Notes: generated by a model not told the origin, from the letters alone. 64,000 nucleotides of DNA from Amphritea balenae (GCF_003858655.1 NZ_RQXV01000005.1:186001-250000); one strand, 5' to 3'; shown: positions 35,466-44,515, numbered from the stretch's first letter. Program-made: numbers and translations.

Positions 35466-36920
35466 ATGCATACCCCTGAAAAGCTTCGCGGTTTATCCGA
35501 TATCTATCGTTTCTTCCGCAAGAATACGACTCCGATCTACTTTGTCTCACCTACAGCGTATAACATCCTGGGGTTAGGACAATGGATTCAAGGATTCCAA
35601 TACATCACCCATTTTGATTCTTTCGATGGCGGTCATTTCCGGGTAACTAATCCACAGCAGAACAGTGAACGTGAGTTTTCGTCGATGGAAGACATGCTCA
35701 ACTACCTTCTCAGTCATAAAGAGTCAGTCGACCTGTTTCAGGAAAACGGTGGCAAAGGCAAAATTCTGACGGTCATGTTTGATGAGAAAACTGAAGAGAT
35801 CGCAGAACGTTTAGGCCTTGAGATAGCCCTGCCACCAGCCGAATTACGTACACATCTTGATTCCAAAATTGTGACAACTCAACTGGCGAATGAAGCCGGT
35901 GTTCGCAGTGCACCAAATCTGGTAGATGTAGAAGCCTCTAGCTATAAGGAACTAACAGCCCTTGCAGCAGAAAAGAAACTTGGCGATAAGCTGGTTGTTC
36001 AAACCCCTTACGGTGATTCAGGTAAAACAACCTACTTCGTCAACAATCAGCAAGACTGGGATAAAAACGCCGATAAAATCACCGGTGAAAAACTTAAAGT
36101 GATGAAGTACATCAACCATATCCCTGGCACTGTGGAAGCAGTGGCTACCCGGTGCGGCACTATGGTTGGCCCGTTGCAAACCGATATCACCGGTTATGAA
36201 GAACTCACACCCTATAAAGGTGGCTGGTGCGGTAATGATATATTCCCCGAGATTTTACAAGGTGAACAACGGGATAAAATCATCACTATGGTTAAAGCCA
36301 TGGGCGATAAGCTTTACGAGAAAGGCTATCGGGGCACTTTCTGCTTCGATTATCTGGTTGATACCGATGACGGTGAAGTTTATCTGGGCGAGATCAATCC
36401 ACGTATCAGTGGTGCCAGCCCACTAACTAACCTGGTAACCTCAAAGTACGGCGGCATTCCGCTAATGCTGTTCCATCTGCTGGAGTTTATGGATGTTGAT
36501 TTTGAAATCGATGTCGATGAAATTCAAAAGCGCTGGGCCGACTTTGGTAGCTGGACACAACTGGTTCTGAAGCATACCGAAGATCAGGTGCGCATGATTA
36601 CTAAAGCACCCAGATCAGGTATCTGGCGTATGGCAGACGACGACAGCATCAGCTTTGTCCGTAACAGCATCGACTGGAACAATGTCAGCGATGGTCACGA
36701 CGCCTTTTATCTGCGGGTTTATGGTGCCGGCGACTATAGCTATCTGGGCGCGGATATGGGTATTGTTGTTGCCCGCGGCAGAATGCAGACTGATGACCGT
36801 CAGCTATTACCTCGCGCTGAGAAGTGGGTTAAAGCGATCAATGCTGAGTTTGAATACCGTACGTTAGAAGAGTTGGAAACCCCTTACATTCCTATTGATA
36901 ACGTCCGTAAGATGATCTGA
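35466..36920 (+). CDS. ATP-grasp superfamily ligase, biotin-carboxylase-like
   Basis: About 484 residues with an ATP-grasp fold. A pre-ATP-grasp region (IYFVSPTAYNILGLGQWI) is followed by the nucleotide-binding lobe (KLVVQTPYGDSGKTTYFV) and the metal-binding end FCFDYLVDTDDGEVYLGEIN-type motif (EINPRISG). ATG 35466 is chosen for GAGG 8-9 nt upstream; frames from 35304 or 35334 lack a well-placed site. ATP-grasp enzymes join a carboxylate to an amine or thiol. No biotin domain is seen, so carboxylase activity is unlikely. It ends at a strong terminator and is third in the amidase-C45 operon. Confidence 0.83.
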   Translation: MHTPEKLRGLSDIYRFFRKNTTPIYFVSPTAYNILGLGQWIQGFQYITHFDSFDGGHFRVTNPQQNSEREFSSMEDMLNYLLSHKESVDLFQENGGKGKILTVMFDEKTEEIAERLGLEIALPPAELRTHLDSKIVTTQLANEAGVRSAPNLVDVEASSYKELTALAAEKKLGDKLVVQTPYGDSGKTTYFVNNQQDWDKNADKITGEKLKVMKYINHIPGTVEAVATRCGTMVGPLQTDITGYEELTPYKGGWCGNDIFPEILQGEQRDKIITMVKAMGDKLYEKGYRGTFCFDYLVDTDDGEVYLGEINPRISGASPLTNLVTSKYGGIPLMLFHLLEFMDVDFEIDVDEIQKRWADFGSWTQLVLKHTEDQVRMITKAPRSGIWRMADDDSISFVRNSIDWNNVSDGHDAFYLRVYGAGDYSYLGADMGIVVARGRMQTDDRQLLPRAEKWVKAINAEFEYRTLEELETPYIPIDNVRKMI

Positions 36921-36943
36921 TCAACATATCAGAATGATAAAAA

Positions 36944-36970
36944 AAGCCTCTTTCTTTAAGAGGCTTTTTT
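36944..36970. terminator. Bidirectional intrinsic terminator
   Basis: A 9-bp stem AAGCCTCTT / AAGAGGCTT with a TCTTT loop, A-tract before and T-tract after. It closes the amidase-C45-ATP-grasp operon and the convergent dehydrogenase gene. Confidence 0.93.
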
Positions 36971-36989
36971 GTTAGCGTCGCTTAAGAGG

Positions 36990-37934
36990 TCAGTATCCCC
37001 GCTGCTTATCAACCACTAACGGCATTGTGCCATCCACAAGGTAGCGTCTAATATTTTCAGCAACAATAACGCTCGCGGAATTCACACTGGTCGGCGCCGA
37101 TATATGAGGCAAAATTGTAATATCAGGATTTGCCCATAACTCAGAATCGGAGACCAGTGGCTCCTGTGCAAACACATCTAATACGGCATGATATAGCTGT
37201 CCTTCGGCTAACGCGCTGATTAGATCCGACTGGTCAATAGTCGCACCGCGGCCGAAGTTTATCAGCGAAGCCCCCTGTTTTAGCTCTGCAAAAAAGCCGC
37301 TATTCATAAGTCCTTTAGTTTCAGCGGTAAGGGGCAGTAAGTTAACAATAATATCAGCCTGTCCGACCGTTTCAGCCAACCCCTGCTCGCCGGCATAGCA
37401 TGGGACGCCATCGATAGCCTTTAAGGAGCGGCTCCAACCGGACACCTGAAAACCGTTTTCAACCAAACGCGCAGCACTTTTCAAACCCAGCTCACCTAGC
37501 CCCAGAATCACAATCTGGCGATCAGCGGGCTCTACATAAGGTTGCTGTTGCCAATGTGCCAAGGCCTGTTGAGCTCGATAGCCCGGCATATCGCGGTGCA
37601 GATACATCACCCAGGCCAATACCGCCTCAGACATCGTCTGAGCCAGATTTGGATCGACTAAACGCACAATATCAAACGGCATATGCGCTAACTCAGCCAT
37701 CATTCCCTCTACTCCGGCCCAGACGGAGTGAACCCATTTCAGATTTGGCAGCAGGGCAACATCGCTGGAAGCAGGATTAGCGACGATAGCCAGCTCAGCC
37801 TGCTCTCTCTCCTGCTCTGTCAGCTGATTAAAAAGGCGGATATCGCAGTCCGGCAGTTTTACCTGTAACGCATTAAGCCAGTCTTTGGCTTCCTGAATAT
37901 CAATCTGGTGGACAAAAGGGATCAGAGGCCGCAT
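36990..37934 (-). CDS. D-2-hydroxyacid dehydrogenase, GhrA-like
   Basis: A 314-residue NAD(P)-dependent 2-hydroxyacid dehydrogenase close in length and style to glyoxylate/hydroxypyruvate reductase A. The dinucleotide motif is ILGLGELGLKSA. The substrate-binding arginine sits in INFGRGATID, and the catalytic histidine in ILPHISAPT. It would reduce glyoxylate, hydroxypyruvate or a related keto acid. Convergent with the ATP-grasp gene; a functional link is possible but not shown. Confidence 0.9.
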   Translation of the reverse strand: MRPLIPFVHQIDIQEAKDWLNALQVKLPDCDIRLFNQLTEQEREQAELAIVANPASSDVALLPNLKWVHSVWAGVEGMMAELAHMPFDIVRLVDPNLAQTMSEAVLAWVMYLHRDMPGYRAQQALAHWQQQPYVEPADRQIVILGLGELGLKSAARLVENGFQVSGWSRSLKAIDGVPCYAGEQGLAETVGQADIIVNLLPLTAETKGLMNSGFFAELKQGASLINFGRGATIDQSDLISALAEGQLYHAVLDVFAQEPLVSDSELWANPDITILPHISAPTSVNSASVIVAENIRRYLVDGTMPLVVDKQRGY

Positions 37935-38079
37935 TCAAAAAACCTATTTTTCGATTTGTTGTATCTTGCAGAAATAAGGAAAAGCGCTAATGTCTGTTAT
38001 CAAGAGCGCCTCGATGTTTGAGATAGCGGCTTTATCTTAACTACAGCGCTATATGTATCCGGGCATTATGAGAAACAGT

Positions 38080-38325
38080 TTATTTAAACTTGTTATAAAC
38101 AAACAGCAATAAAAATGCACCTATAGTTGCGGTGATTATGCTGCCAATATTCAAACCATCGGCACCACCAAAACCAACCAGGCTGCCGATAAAGCCACCC
38201 ACAAAAGCACCGGCAATGCCCAGCAACGTGGTAAGAACAAAGCCACCGCCATCTTTACCCGGCATCAGCATTTTCGCCAGCATACCGGCTATAAGACCCA
38301 GAATTATCCACGCTAAGAAGCCCAT
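38080..38325 (-). CDS. GlsB/YeaQ/YmgE family small membrane protein
   Basis: An 81-residue transglycosylase-associated-type protein (name historical; no transglycosylase activity expected). Three hydrophobic helices are seen with the family text LAWIILGLIAGMLAKMLMPG and ITATIGAFLLLFVYN. AAGGAG lies just upstream of the start. Members are induced by stress. A paralogue lies 195 nt upstream on the same strand (38520-38765). Confidence 0.92.
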   Translation of the reverse strand: MGFLAWIILGLIAGMLAKMLMPGKDGGGFVLTTLLGIAGAFVGGFIGSLVGFGGADGLNIGSIITATIGAFLLLFVYNKFK

Positions 38326-38435
38326 ACGGTTCTCCTTAAGTTATAACAGATGAAATTAATAACAGCTTAGTTCACTCTATAGCTAAGCACATGCAGCTAC
38401 TGTAAGCCTTTACTTCAGAACCAAAAAAGAACATA

Positions 38436-38462
38436 AAAAAGCCACCCTGAAGATGGCTTTTT
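38436..38462 (-). terminator. Intrinsic terminator after the second YmgE-like gene
   Basis: AAAAAGCCA ... TGGCTTTTT forms a 9-bp stem with a 9-nt loop. Read on the minus strand it ends in a run of T. It separates the two YmgE-like genes, so they are probably separate transcripts. Confidence 0.85.
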
Positions 38463-38519
38463 AAAAATAAGTTAACGCCTTTACCTACAGCAAGTCAGGT
38501 ACAAAAGTGATTGGCCAGG

Positions 38520-38765
38520 TTATGTGAACCGGTTGTATGCCGCCAACAATATAAAAGCACCTAGGGTTGCCAGTGCGACGCTGACTAAATCAATACTATC
38601 GCCCGTTCCCAGATCAAACAGACTCCCCAACAGACCTCCGACGAATGCCCCGGCCACACCTAATAAGGTTGTGATAATAAAACCGCCGCCAGTCTTCCCA
38701 GGCGTTAGCCACTTCGCCAGCATGCCCGCAATAAAACCTAATATCATCCATGATAAATAGCCCAT
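38520..38765 (-). CDS. GlsB/YeaQ/YmgE family small membrane protein, second copy
   Basis: An 81-residue paralogue of the gene at 38080-38325 with the same topology. It starts MGYLSWMILGFIAGMLAKWL and ends ALATLGAFILLAAYNRF. The middle loop differs (FDLGTGDSIDL). An AGAAGGAT ribosome site is present. The pair is an old tandem duplication, judging by the divergence. Confidence 0.92.
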   Translation of the reverse strand: MGYLSWMILGFIAGMLAKWLTPGKTGGGFIITTLLGVAGAFVGGLLGSLFDLGTGDSIDLVSVALATLGAFILLAAYNRFT

Positions 38766-38799
38766 ATAAGATCCTTCTAGTATGAGTTGTTTTAAGCTT

Positions 38800-39600
38800 T
38801 TATTTTAAATCAAAATGTAATAGCACGCTCCCTAAGTCGCCATATTCTAGTGAAAACTCTTGATCAGCCGACACTTCTATTACCCCCGCATATGAGCTGG
38901 TAATAACATACTGACCGGCTTTGATATCTATGCCACGCTGACTCAGAAAGATCACTAGCCAAAACAGCGGCAGTTGTGGATATTGGTTTGGATGAATACC
39001 CGCCAATACTTCTATCGCAGGAGAATTTGTATCTGAAGCATCAGGAAAGCGTGTCAGAGTCAGATCGATATGGGATGCTGAAAAGGCCTGATCCAATGAT
39101 ATTTCAGGCCCAATATAAAGCCCCTGATTAAACAGGCAATCGGCTAAGTGCTCAAGAAAACCAGCCTCTTCAGATTGCAGATAACGATTCTGAATCAGCT
39201 CAAGCGACAGGTGCGCTCCTGAGAGAGCCTCTGTTATCTCCTGATCAGAATAGGCTTTATTCCGGGCTGGCAGATCATGCTGAAAGCGGAACGCTATTTC
39301 CGGCTCTATCTTACAGACGCCCTCATCCAGATGTATCGGACAGGGCGACCGGTCATAAACAGTATTACTAAAGATAGGTGCAACAACCGGCAGATCATTC
39401 ATGCCACTATCTGAGATAGGCAAAGCGGTTTTCCAACCACCTACCGTATCGGGCATTTGATTAATCAGCTGCTGCTGAATGGCCAGCGCCTGTTCAACCG
39501 TTTCAGGTCGCAAAACCTTATCTAATCTGGCAGTAAGCTGATTACTCAGCCGGCGTTGTATTAACAACTCTGCTGCGAGTTTTACCTGTTCCCTTTGCAT
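38800..39600 (-). CDS. 2-keto-4-pentenoate hydratase / FAH superfamily protein
   Basis: A 266-residue protein of the MhpD-like hydratase branch of the fumarylacetoacetase superfamily. The metal-binding acidic residues lie in KIEPEIAFRF, with a second acidic segment in LSLELIQNRY. Family members add water to 2-oxopent-4-enoate-type products of aromatic meta-cleavage. No meta-cleavage genes surround it, so the physiological substrate is open. AGGAAATTAAATG gives a good start. Confidence 0.85.
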   Translation of the reverse strand: MQREQVKLAAELLIQRRLSNQLTARLDKVLRPETVEQALAIQQQLINQMPDTVGGWKTALPISDSGMNDLPVVAPIFSNTVYDRSPCPIHLDEGVCKIEPEIAFRFQHDLPARNKAYSDQEITEALSGAHLSLELIQNRYLQSEEAGFLEHLADCLFNQGLYIGPEISLDQAFSASHIDLTLTRFPDASDTNSPAIEVLAGIHPNQYPQLPLFWLVIFLSQRGIDIKAGQYVITSSYAGVIEVSADQEFSLEYGDLGSVLLHFDLK

Positions 39601-39661
39601 TTAATTTCCTGACGCTATCAAAATTTTCAGGCTGTTACTCTACCTTAAAAGCCAACCAAGA

Positions 39662-40195
39662 TTACCTTTTACGACAGTAATGACCTTGCTCCATCGCGCC
39701 GAGTAATATCTGATTATTCACTAAATCAAAATCTAACAGGTTCGGCAAAGTACCGAATAATGGCGTACCACCGCCCAGTAGAATGGGTATTCGGGTGATA
39801 ATTATCTCATCAATCAGATCTTCACTCAGAAAGCTTTGAATAGTTTGTCCGCCATCAATATATAAACGGTTAAAACCTTTTAAATTAAGCTCAGCTACCA
39901 CGTCCTTTAACGAGCCGGACACTAACTCTGCTTTATCAGCATAGCCATCAGGGATAGAGGACAAAGAGTTACTTAATACGAAAACGGGAACAGGATAAGG
40001 CCATTCCTGATCAAAGCTACAGACGGCATCAAAAGTCTTTCGCCCCATCACCAGCGCGTCGATCTGAGCGATAAAATCAGCCCAGCCAAGGTCATCATTA
40101 TTGGGGTTTGGAACGCTACCAAGCCAGTCAAGCCCGCCATCTTTATCGGTAATATAACCATCCAGGCTAGTTGCGATGTATACGATATTAGGCAT
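39662..40195 (-). CDS. Dihydrofolate reductase family (RibD C-terminal-like) protein
   Basis: A 177-residue protein of the RibD-C/DHFR-like fold. The start region NIVYIATSLDGYITDKDGGL and the mid segment ALVMGRKTFDAV followed by FVLSN match the family, as does IPILLGGGTPLFG near the end. It is an NADPH-dependent reductase of unknown substrate; it is not the main DHFR. ATG 40195 has GAGG immediately upstream; a start ten codons earlier lacks one. Confidence 0.88.
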   Translation of the reverse strand: MPNIVYIATSLDGYITDKDGGLDWLGSVPNPNNDDLGWADFIAQIDALVMGRKTFDAVCSFDQEWPYPVPVFVLSNSLSSIPDGYADKAELVSGSLKDVVAELNLKGFNRLYIDGGQTIQSFLSEDLIDEIIITRIPILLGGGTPLFGTLPNLLDFDLVNNQILLGAMEQGHYCRKR

Positions 40196-40274
40196 ATAAC
40201 CTCTTAAAATCATGAGAGCTATCAAACAACGAGATGCTTATTTGTAAAGCATCTCGATTCATCAAATAGCAGTG

Positions 40275-41669
40275 TTACTTTGCCGCCAGTTCCCGGCCAA
40301 TTCGTTGGCAATTATCCACCAGCTCTGTCAGGTGTTCACTAGTGACATCAGCATTAGCCAAAATCAGACGGATACCGGTACGGCCCTTAAAGCGGGCGTA
40401 ATCAATGTATGCTCCGCCGGAACGTCGCATCTCAGCGCAGATCGCAATATTCAAATCACGCAGCTGAGCCTCGTCAGTCATATGCTCCGGGCGATAGCGG
40501 AACAAAACATTCTGATATACAGCGGGTGCCAGCATCTCTAACCCTTCTCGCTGCTCCACCAGTTCAACACACTGATTTTTAATCTGCTGCAGATAATCGA
40601 TTTTGTCTGAAAAACCTTTATTACCCGCGGCTTTCCAGCTTAACCAGACCTTCAGGGAATCTGCCCGTCGGCCGCACTGAATAGAACGTTCACCCAGATT
40701 GTAATCGGCATTTTCATCGGCATGGAACAGATAGTCACCGCCACCACCTGAACAACAAGCTTTTAATGCGCCGGGATGCTTAACCAGAATCACGGCAGCC
40801 GTCAGAGGTACGTTCATCAGTTTATGGGCATCCCAGGTAAAGGAGTCCGCCAGATGGCTGTTTGCCAGCAGATGACGATGCTGTTCAGAGAACAGAATAG
40901 GACCTCCCCAGGCGCCATCAATATGCAGCCAGAGATCATGTTTTTTTGCCACATCGCTACACTCAGCAACCGGATCATAAGCCCCGACGACAGTGGTACC
41001 TGCTGTCAGACAGACATAAAACGGGGTTTTACCCTCCGCCTTGCTAAGCTCAATGGCGGCATCCAGCGCAGCAGGTTTCATCCGGCCCGCCTCATCGGAT
41101 TCGACAGAGATAAGGTTATCGGTGCCTATACCTAATACGTTGGCGGCTTTTTCACCTGAATAATGCGCCTGATCTGAGACATAGGCCACCAGCGTTTTAC
41201 CCTGGGCGCCCTTAGTTTTGTAATCCGGACAAGCTTTGTGCCGCGCCAGCATCATACCGATCAGGTTCGCCTGACTACCACCGGCCACCATTACACCTTC
41301 ACCCTGATCAAAGCCAACCAGCGCATTCCATTGTTTAATCAGTTCCAGCTCCATTAGCGTTGCAACGGGACCGACCTGATAGGTATGCATAGTGGCGTTA
41401 CTAAGGCTGGTGATCCAGTCTCCCAACAACGCAGGCTTATTCTGCCCTGAATAAAGCAGTTTAAAGAAACCCGCCTGAGAGACATCAGGGTTATAGTGCA
41501 GATAATCACGAATAGCCTGCTCCAGAGTCGCCTGATCGGCCCCCTCATGAGTCAGGCCCAGATCCAGTATTTGCTCCAGTTCCTTTGCCGGAGGTGCCTG
41601 AGAAACCGGCCGGTCTTCAGGAATCCACTGTTTAATCGCTCGGGACAGAATTTCCAGGTTATCTTGCAT
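40275..41669 (-). CDS. Group II PLP-dependent amino acid decarboxylase
   Basis: A 464-residue pyridoxal-phosphate decarboxylase of the glutamate/aspartate/cysteine-sulfinate group. The PLP lysine is Lys283 in TWDAHKLMNVP. The cofactor region VAGGSQANLIGMMLARHK and the HIDGAWGG motif are typical. Likely substrates are aspartate, cysteine sulfinate/cysteate or 2,4-diaminobutyrate. The neighbouring HpsN system makes a sulfur amino acid attractive, but this is inference. A LysR gene lies next to it, and the 20-bp element at 41777 is repeated in the lysR-hpsN region. Confidence 0.88.
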   Translation of the reverse strand: MQDNLEILSRAIKQWIPEDRPVSQAPPAKELEQILDLGLTHEGADQATLEQAIRDYLHYNPDVSQAGFFKLLYSGQNKPALLGDWITSLSNATMHTYQVGPVATLMELELIKQWNALVGFDQGEGVMVAGGSQANLIGMMLARHKACPDYKTKGAQGKTLVAYVSDQAHYSGEKAANVLGIGTDNLISVESDEAGRMKPAALDAAIELSKAEGKTPFYVCLTAGTTVVGAYDPVAECSDVAKKHDLWLHIDGAWGGPILFSEQHRHLLANSHLADSFTWDAHKLMNVPLTAAVILVKHPGALKACCSGGGGDYLFHADENADYNLGERSIQCGRRADSLKVWLSWKAAGNKGFSDKIDYLQQIKNQCVELVEQREGLEMLAPAVYQNVLFRYRPEHMTDEAQLRDLNIAICAEMRRSGGAYIDYARFKGRTGIRLILANADVTSEHLTELVDNCQRIGRELAAK

Positions 41670-41776
41670 CAGTTAAAGCCTTCAGGGTAATTAACAGGAG
41701 CCGGCCAAAGGGCCATATCTATATCTGGCCAGTATAGACAGAGCTCAAGCGGAGCTGCTAATGCTGATTTGCTCTG

Positions 41777-41797
41777 TACTGGTTACTTTTTGGCATA
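41777..41797. promoter_or_regulatory. Candidate LysR operator upstream of the decarboxylase
   Basis: ACTGGTTACTTTTTGGCATA, about 110 nt upstream of the decarboxylase start. The reverse complement of 42978-43000 reads ACCGGTTACTTTTCGGTATA, matching 17 of 20 positions. Sharing between two promoter regions that flank the LysR gene suggests a common regulator. Confidence 0.5.
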
Positions 41798-41827
41798 GGG
41801 ATTAAAACAGCTCAGTCAAACATCATC

Positions 41828-41960
41828 AACCGACCCGGCTATCTCCCTGATTATAAAGTTCCTGCAGATAACGCCAGAACTGGTTAGCGGTATTACACTG
41901 GGACTGACGCAGGCGATACAGACATATATTCAGATCGATCAAGAAAAGCAGCGCATCCAA
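41828..41960 (-). pseudogene. Duplicated 3' end of the LysR gene (remnant)
   Basis: 133 bp that repeat the end of the neighbouring LysR gene (41968-42100) with a 140-bp period and six differences by my alignment. It still encodes the same tail (CNTANQFWRYLQELYNQGDS, then RVG and a stop), but ends in TGA rather than TAA. The two differences in the core are silent, while the changes near the 5' edge alter residues. Either a tandem duplication or the last piece of a deleted LysR paralogue. Confidence 0.85.
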
Positions 41961-41965
41961 ACCGA

Positions 41966-42922
41966 TTAACCGACCCGGCTATCTCCCTGATTATAAAGTT
42001 CCTGCAGATAACGCCAGAACTGGTTAGCCGTATTACACTGGGACTGACGCAGGCGATACAGACAAATATTCAGATCGACCGAGCAAAGCGGCGCATCCAA
42101 ACGAATAAACTGGCCGGTTTCCAGTTCCCGGCTAACCAGACTTTTAGGCAGCCAAGCCATACCATAGCCCTGCAACACTAGCGCCTTTAACGCCTCCGAC
42201 AGGGCATTTTCACAGGCAACGTTAAGCCTCAGATCTTCAGGTAAAGCTGACAAACAACGTTGTTGCAGCAAGCGACCAAAGAACGACTGCGCCGGATGAT
42301 TCAACAGTTTCAGACTATTATCTGACTGAATACCGTGCAGTGGTTTACCGTTACTATCCGCCAGACTAACTGGCACCAGCTCATCCACCCCTACCTGCAG
42401 GCTCTCTACGTCCTGTCTCTGTAACTGACTAAAAATATCGCCGCCACGACCAACCGGATCACCCCCTGAGTTGGAACTGGAGCTATAACAGAGTAAAAAA
42501 TCTCCGTTACCCGATAAAAAAGTTTCTACTGAGTCATGCAGATTGCCGGTCTCAACGCTGATCAGGGCTCCGTTGGTCAGGCTTTCCAGGGTCTGCATCC
42601 AGGAGGGGAAAAAAGACACCGCCAGCGCATGTTGCGACAGTATTTTAATTTCGTCCCGCGCTTCGCTGATATCCCGCATCTGATGCTGAACAGAGTAGAT
42701 CTGGCTAATTAACTGTCGCGCCTGCTCAGCAAATGCCTCACCAGCAGGGGTTAGTGTTGTAGGGTACTGGTTACGATCAACCAGGCTGACTCCGAGCCAG
42801 TTTTCCAGCGACCGGATACGACGACTGAATGCCGGCTGGGTAACAAAGCGCGACTCTGCAGCCTTAGAAAAGCTGCCATGTTCCACCAGTGCGACAAAGT
42901 CTTTCAGCCATTTTAATTCCAT
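41966..42922 (-). CDS. LysR family transcriptional regulator
   Basis: A 318-residue LysR-type regulator. The N-terminal winged helix shows LKDFVALVEHGSFSKAAESR and PAFSRRIRSLENWLGVSLVD. A periplasmic-binding-protein-like effector domain follows (about 90-300). It is divergent from hpsN (270 nt gap) and upstream of the decarboxylase on the same strand. The shared element at 41777 and 42978 makes it the likely regulator of both. Its last 133 bp are duplicated just downstream. Confidence 0.92.
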   Translation of the reverse strand: MELKWLKDFVALVEHGSFSKAAESRFVTQPAFSRRIRSLENWLGVSLVDRNQYPTTLTPAGEAFAEQARQLISQIYSVQHQMRDISEARDEIKILSQHALAVSFFPSWMQTLESLTNGALISVETGNLHDSVETFLSGNGDFLLCYSSSSNSGGDPVGRGGDIFSQLQRQDVESLQVGVDELVPVSLADSNGKPLHGIQSDNSLKLLNHPAQSFFGRLLQQRCLSALPEDLRLNVACENALSEALKALVLQGYGMAWLPKSLVSRELETGQFIRLDAPLCSVDLNICLYRLRQSQCNTANQFWRYLQELYNQGDSRVG

Positions 42923-42977
42923 CTACACCACCCTGTACTGAACTAATACTACGTTATCCACGGGACCACTTTTACAG

Positions 42978-43000
42978 TATACCGAAAAGTAACCGGTCAC
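42978..43000. promoter_or_regulatory. Candidate LysR operator between lysR and hpsN
   Basis: TATACCGAAAAGTAACCGGT (42978-42997), the inverted counterpart of the element at 41777-41797 (17 of 20 positions shared). It lies 56 nt from the LysR start and about 195 nt from hpsN, a common place for an autoregulatory LysR site. Confidence 0.5.
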
Positions 43001-43192
43001 TTTAAAAATAGCATTGGCCTGTTACAGCCCTCAGATCCTACTATCTAGGCATGAGTATCGAATGAGCATCTAAACATCTGACATAGAGTCCGGTAAGTCG
43101 CTCGGTGCTGTGCTCAAACTAAAGTACGAGAATTAAGCGCTACTGAAATAAGCTCGACTACAAGCCGAATAATAAAAATCAAGGAACCCACG

Positions 43193-44515
43193 ATGGAATA
43201 CCTGAAAAAATCCACCGCTGCCGTTGCGGAAAATGATGAACGGATCCAGGCCACGGTTAAGACTATGCTGGCCCGTATCGATACGGAAGGCGAAGCGGCG
43301 GTACGTGAATACGCGGCACAGTTTGATAACTGGCAGGGCGACTTTATTCTATCTGATGCCAAGCGTGCCGAACTGATCGCTCAGGTACCCGAGCAGACCA
43401 AACTGGATATTAAGTTTGCCTATAAACAAGTGCGAACCTTTGCTGAAGCACAACGCGCCAGCCTGACTGAATTTGAAATTGAATCAGCGCCGGGCGTAAA
43501 ACTAGGCCAGAAAGTCATTCCGGTTAACTGCGCCGGTTGCTACGTTCCCGGTGGTCGATACTCCCATGCGGCCTCTGCACTGATGAGTATTGCTACCGCT
43601 AAAGTGGCCGGCGTAGAGACTATTGTTGCCTGTTCTCCGCCGAAAGATGGCAGCATCCATCCGGCAATTGTTTATGCCATGGATCTGGCCGGTGCCGATA
43701 TCATTCTGGAGATGGGTGGCGTTCATGCGGTGGCAACGATGGCCAAAGGCCTGTTCACCGGTGTAGCCGCCGATATTCTGGTAGGCCCGGGTAACGGCTA
43801 TGTTGCCGAAGCCAAACGACTGTTATTCGGTGAAGTCGGTATCGATGTTTTTGCCGGTCCCACAGAGTCTGCCATTATTGCCGATCACAGCGCCGATCCT
43901 ATGACTATCGCGGTCGATCTGGTATCTCAGGCCGAACACGGTTATGACTCGCCGGTATGGTTGTTTACCACCAGCCGCGAAATCGGTGAAAAAGTGGCTG
44001 AGCTGATGCCCCTCGTTGCAGCGGATATGCCGAACCAGGAAGTCGTACAATCCGCCTGGGATGACCACGGTGAGATTATCTTCTGCGATAGTCGCGAGGA
44101 ATGTGCATCCGTAAGTGATGACTATGCTTCAGAGCACCTGCAGGTACTGACGGAAGATACTGACTGGTGGCGCGACAACCTGAAAAACTACGGATCATTA
44201 TTCCTCGGAGAAGGTGCGACAGTCACCCATGGAGATAAGTGTTCCGGTACCAACCATATTCTGCCAACCAAAAAAGTCGCCCGTTACAGCGGCGGGTTGA
44301 ATGTGCATAAGTTCCTCAAGATCCTCACTTATCAGGAGATCAGTGAAGAGGCTAACCTGGAATTCAGTGCCGTTGGATCACGTATTTCCCGGGTAGAGGG
44401 AATGGAAGGTCACGCCCGTGCCTGTGACTGGCGTCTGCGTAAATACTTCCCGGATACCCAATGGGACTTCCATGTGTATGACCAAACCAGATATGACCAG
44501 AAACGTTACGACTGA
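43193..44515 (+). CDS. hpsN: HpsN-type (histidinol dehydrogenase-like) sulfopropanediol 3-dehydrogenase
   Basis: A 440-residue member of the histidinol dehydrogenase superfamily, matching the HpsN branch that oxidises R-2,3-dihydroxypropane-1-sulfonate to sulfolactate with NAD+. Diagnostic text includes VPGGRYSHAASALMSIATAK, GPGNGYVAEAKRLLFG, the catalytic QAEHGYDSP and metal-site DKCSGTNHILPT. No other his genes are near, so it is not the biosynthetic HisD. AAGGA precedes the start. It is followed after 11 nt by a DegT aminotransferase. The exact alcohol substrate is inferred. Confidence 0.88.
   Translation: MEYLKKSTAAVAENDERIQATVKTMLARIDTEGEAAVREYAAQFDNWQGDFILSDAKRAELIAQVPEQTKLDIKFAYKQVRTFAEAQRASLTEFEIESAPGVKLGQKVIPVNCAGCYVPGGRYSHAASALMSIATAKVAGVETIVACSPPKDGSIHPAIVYAMDLAGADIILEMGGVHAVATMAKGLFTGVAADILVGPGNGYVAEAKRLLFGEVGIDVFAGPTESAIIADHSADPMTIAVDLVSQAEHGYDSPVWLFTTSREIGEKVAELMPLVAADMPNQEVVQSAWDDHGEIIFCDSREECASVSDDYASEHLQVLTEDTDWWRDNLKNYGSLFLGEGATVTHGDKCSGTNHILPTKKVARYSGGLNVHKFLKILTYQEISEEANLEFSAVGSRISRVEGMEGHARACDWRLRKYFPDTQWDFHVYDQTRYDQKRYD

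Noticed and set aside
35466-36920. Biotin carboxylase of an acyl-CoA carboxylase
   Set aside because: No biotin carrier domain or carboxyltransferase gene is near, and the operon partners are amide hydrolases.
43193-44515. Histidine biosynthesis gene hisD
   Set aside because: No other his genes nearby, and sequence style and neighbours fit HpsN.
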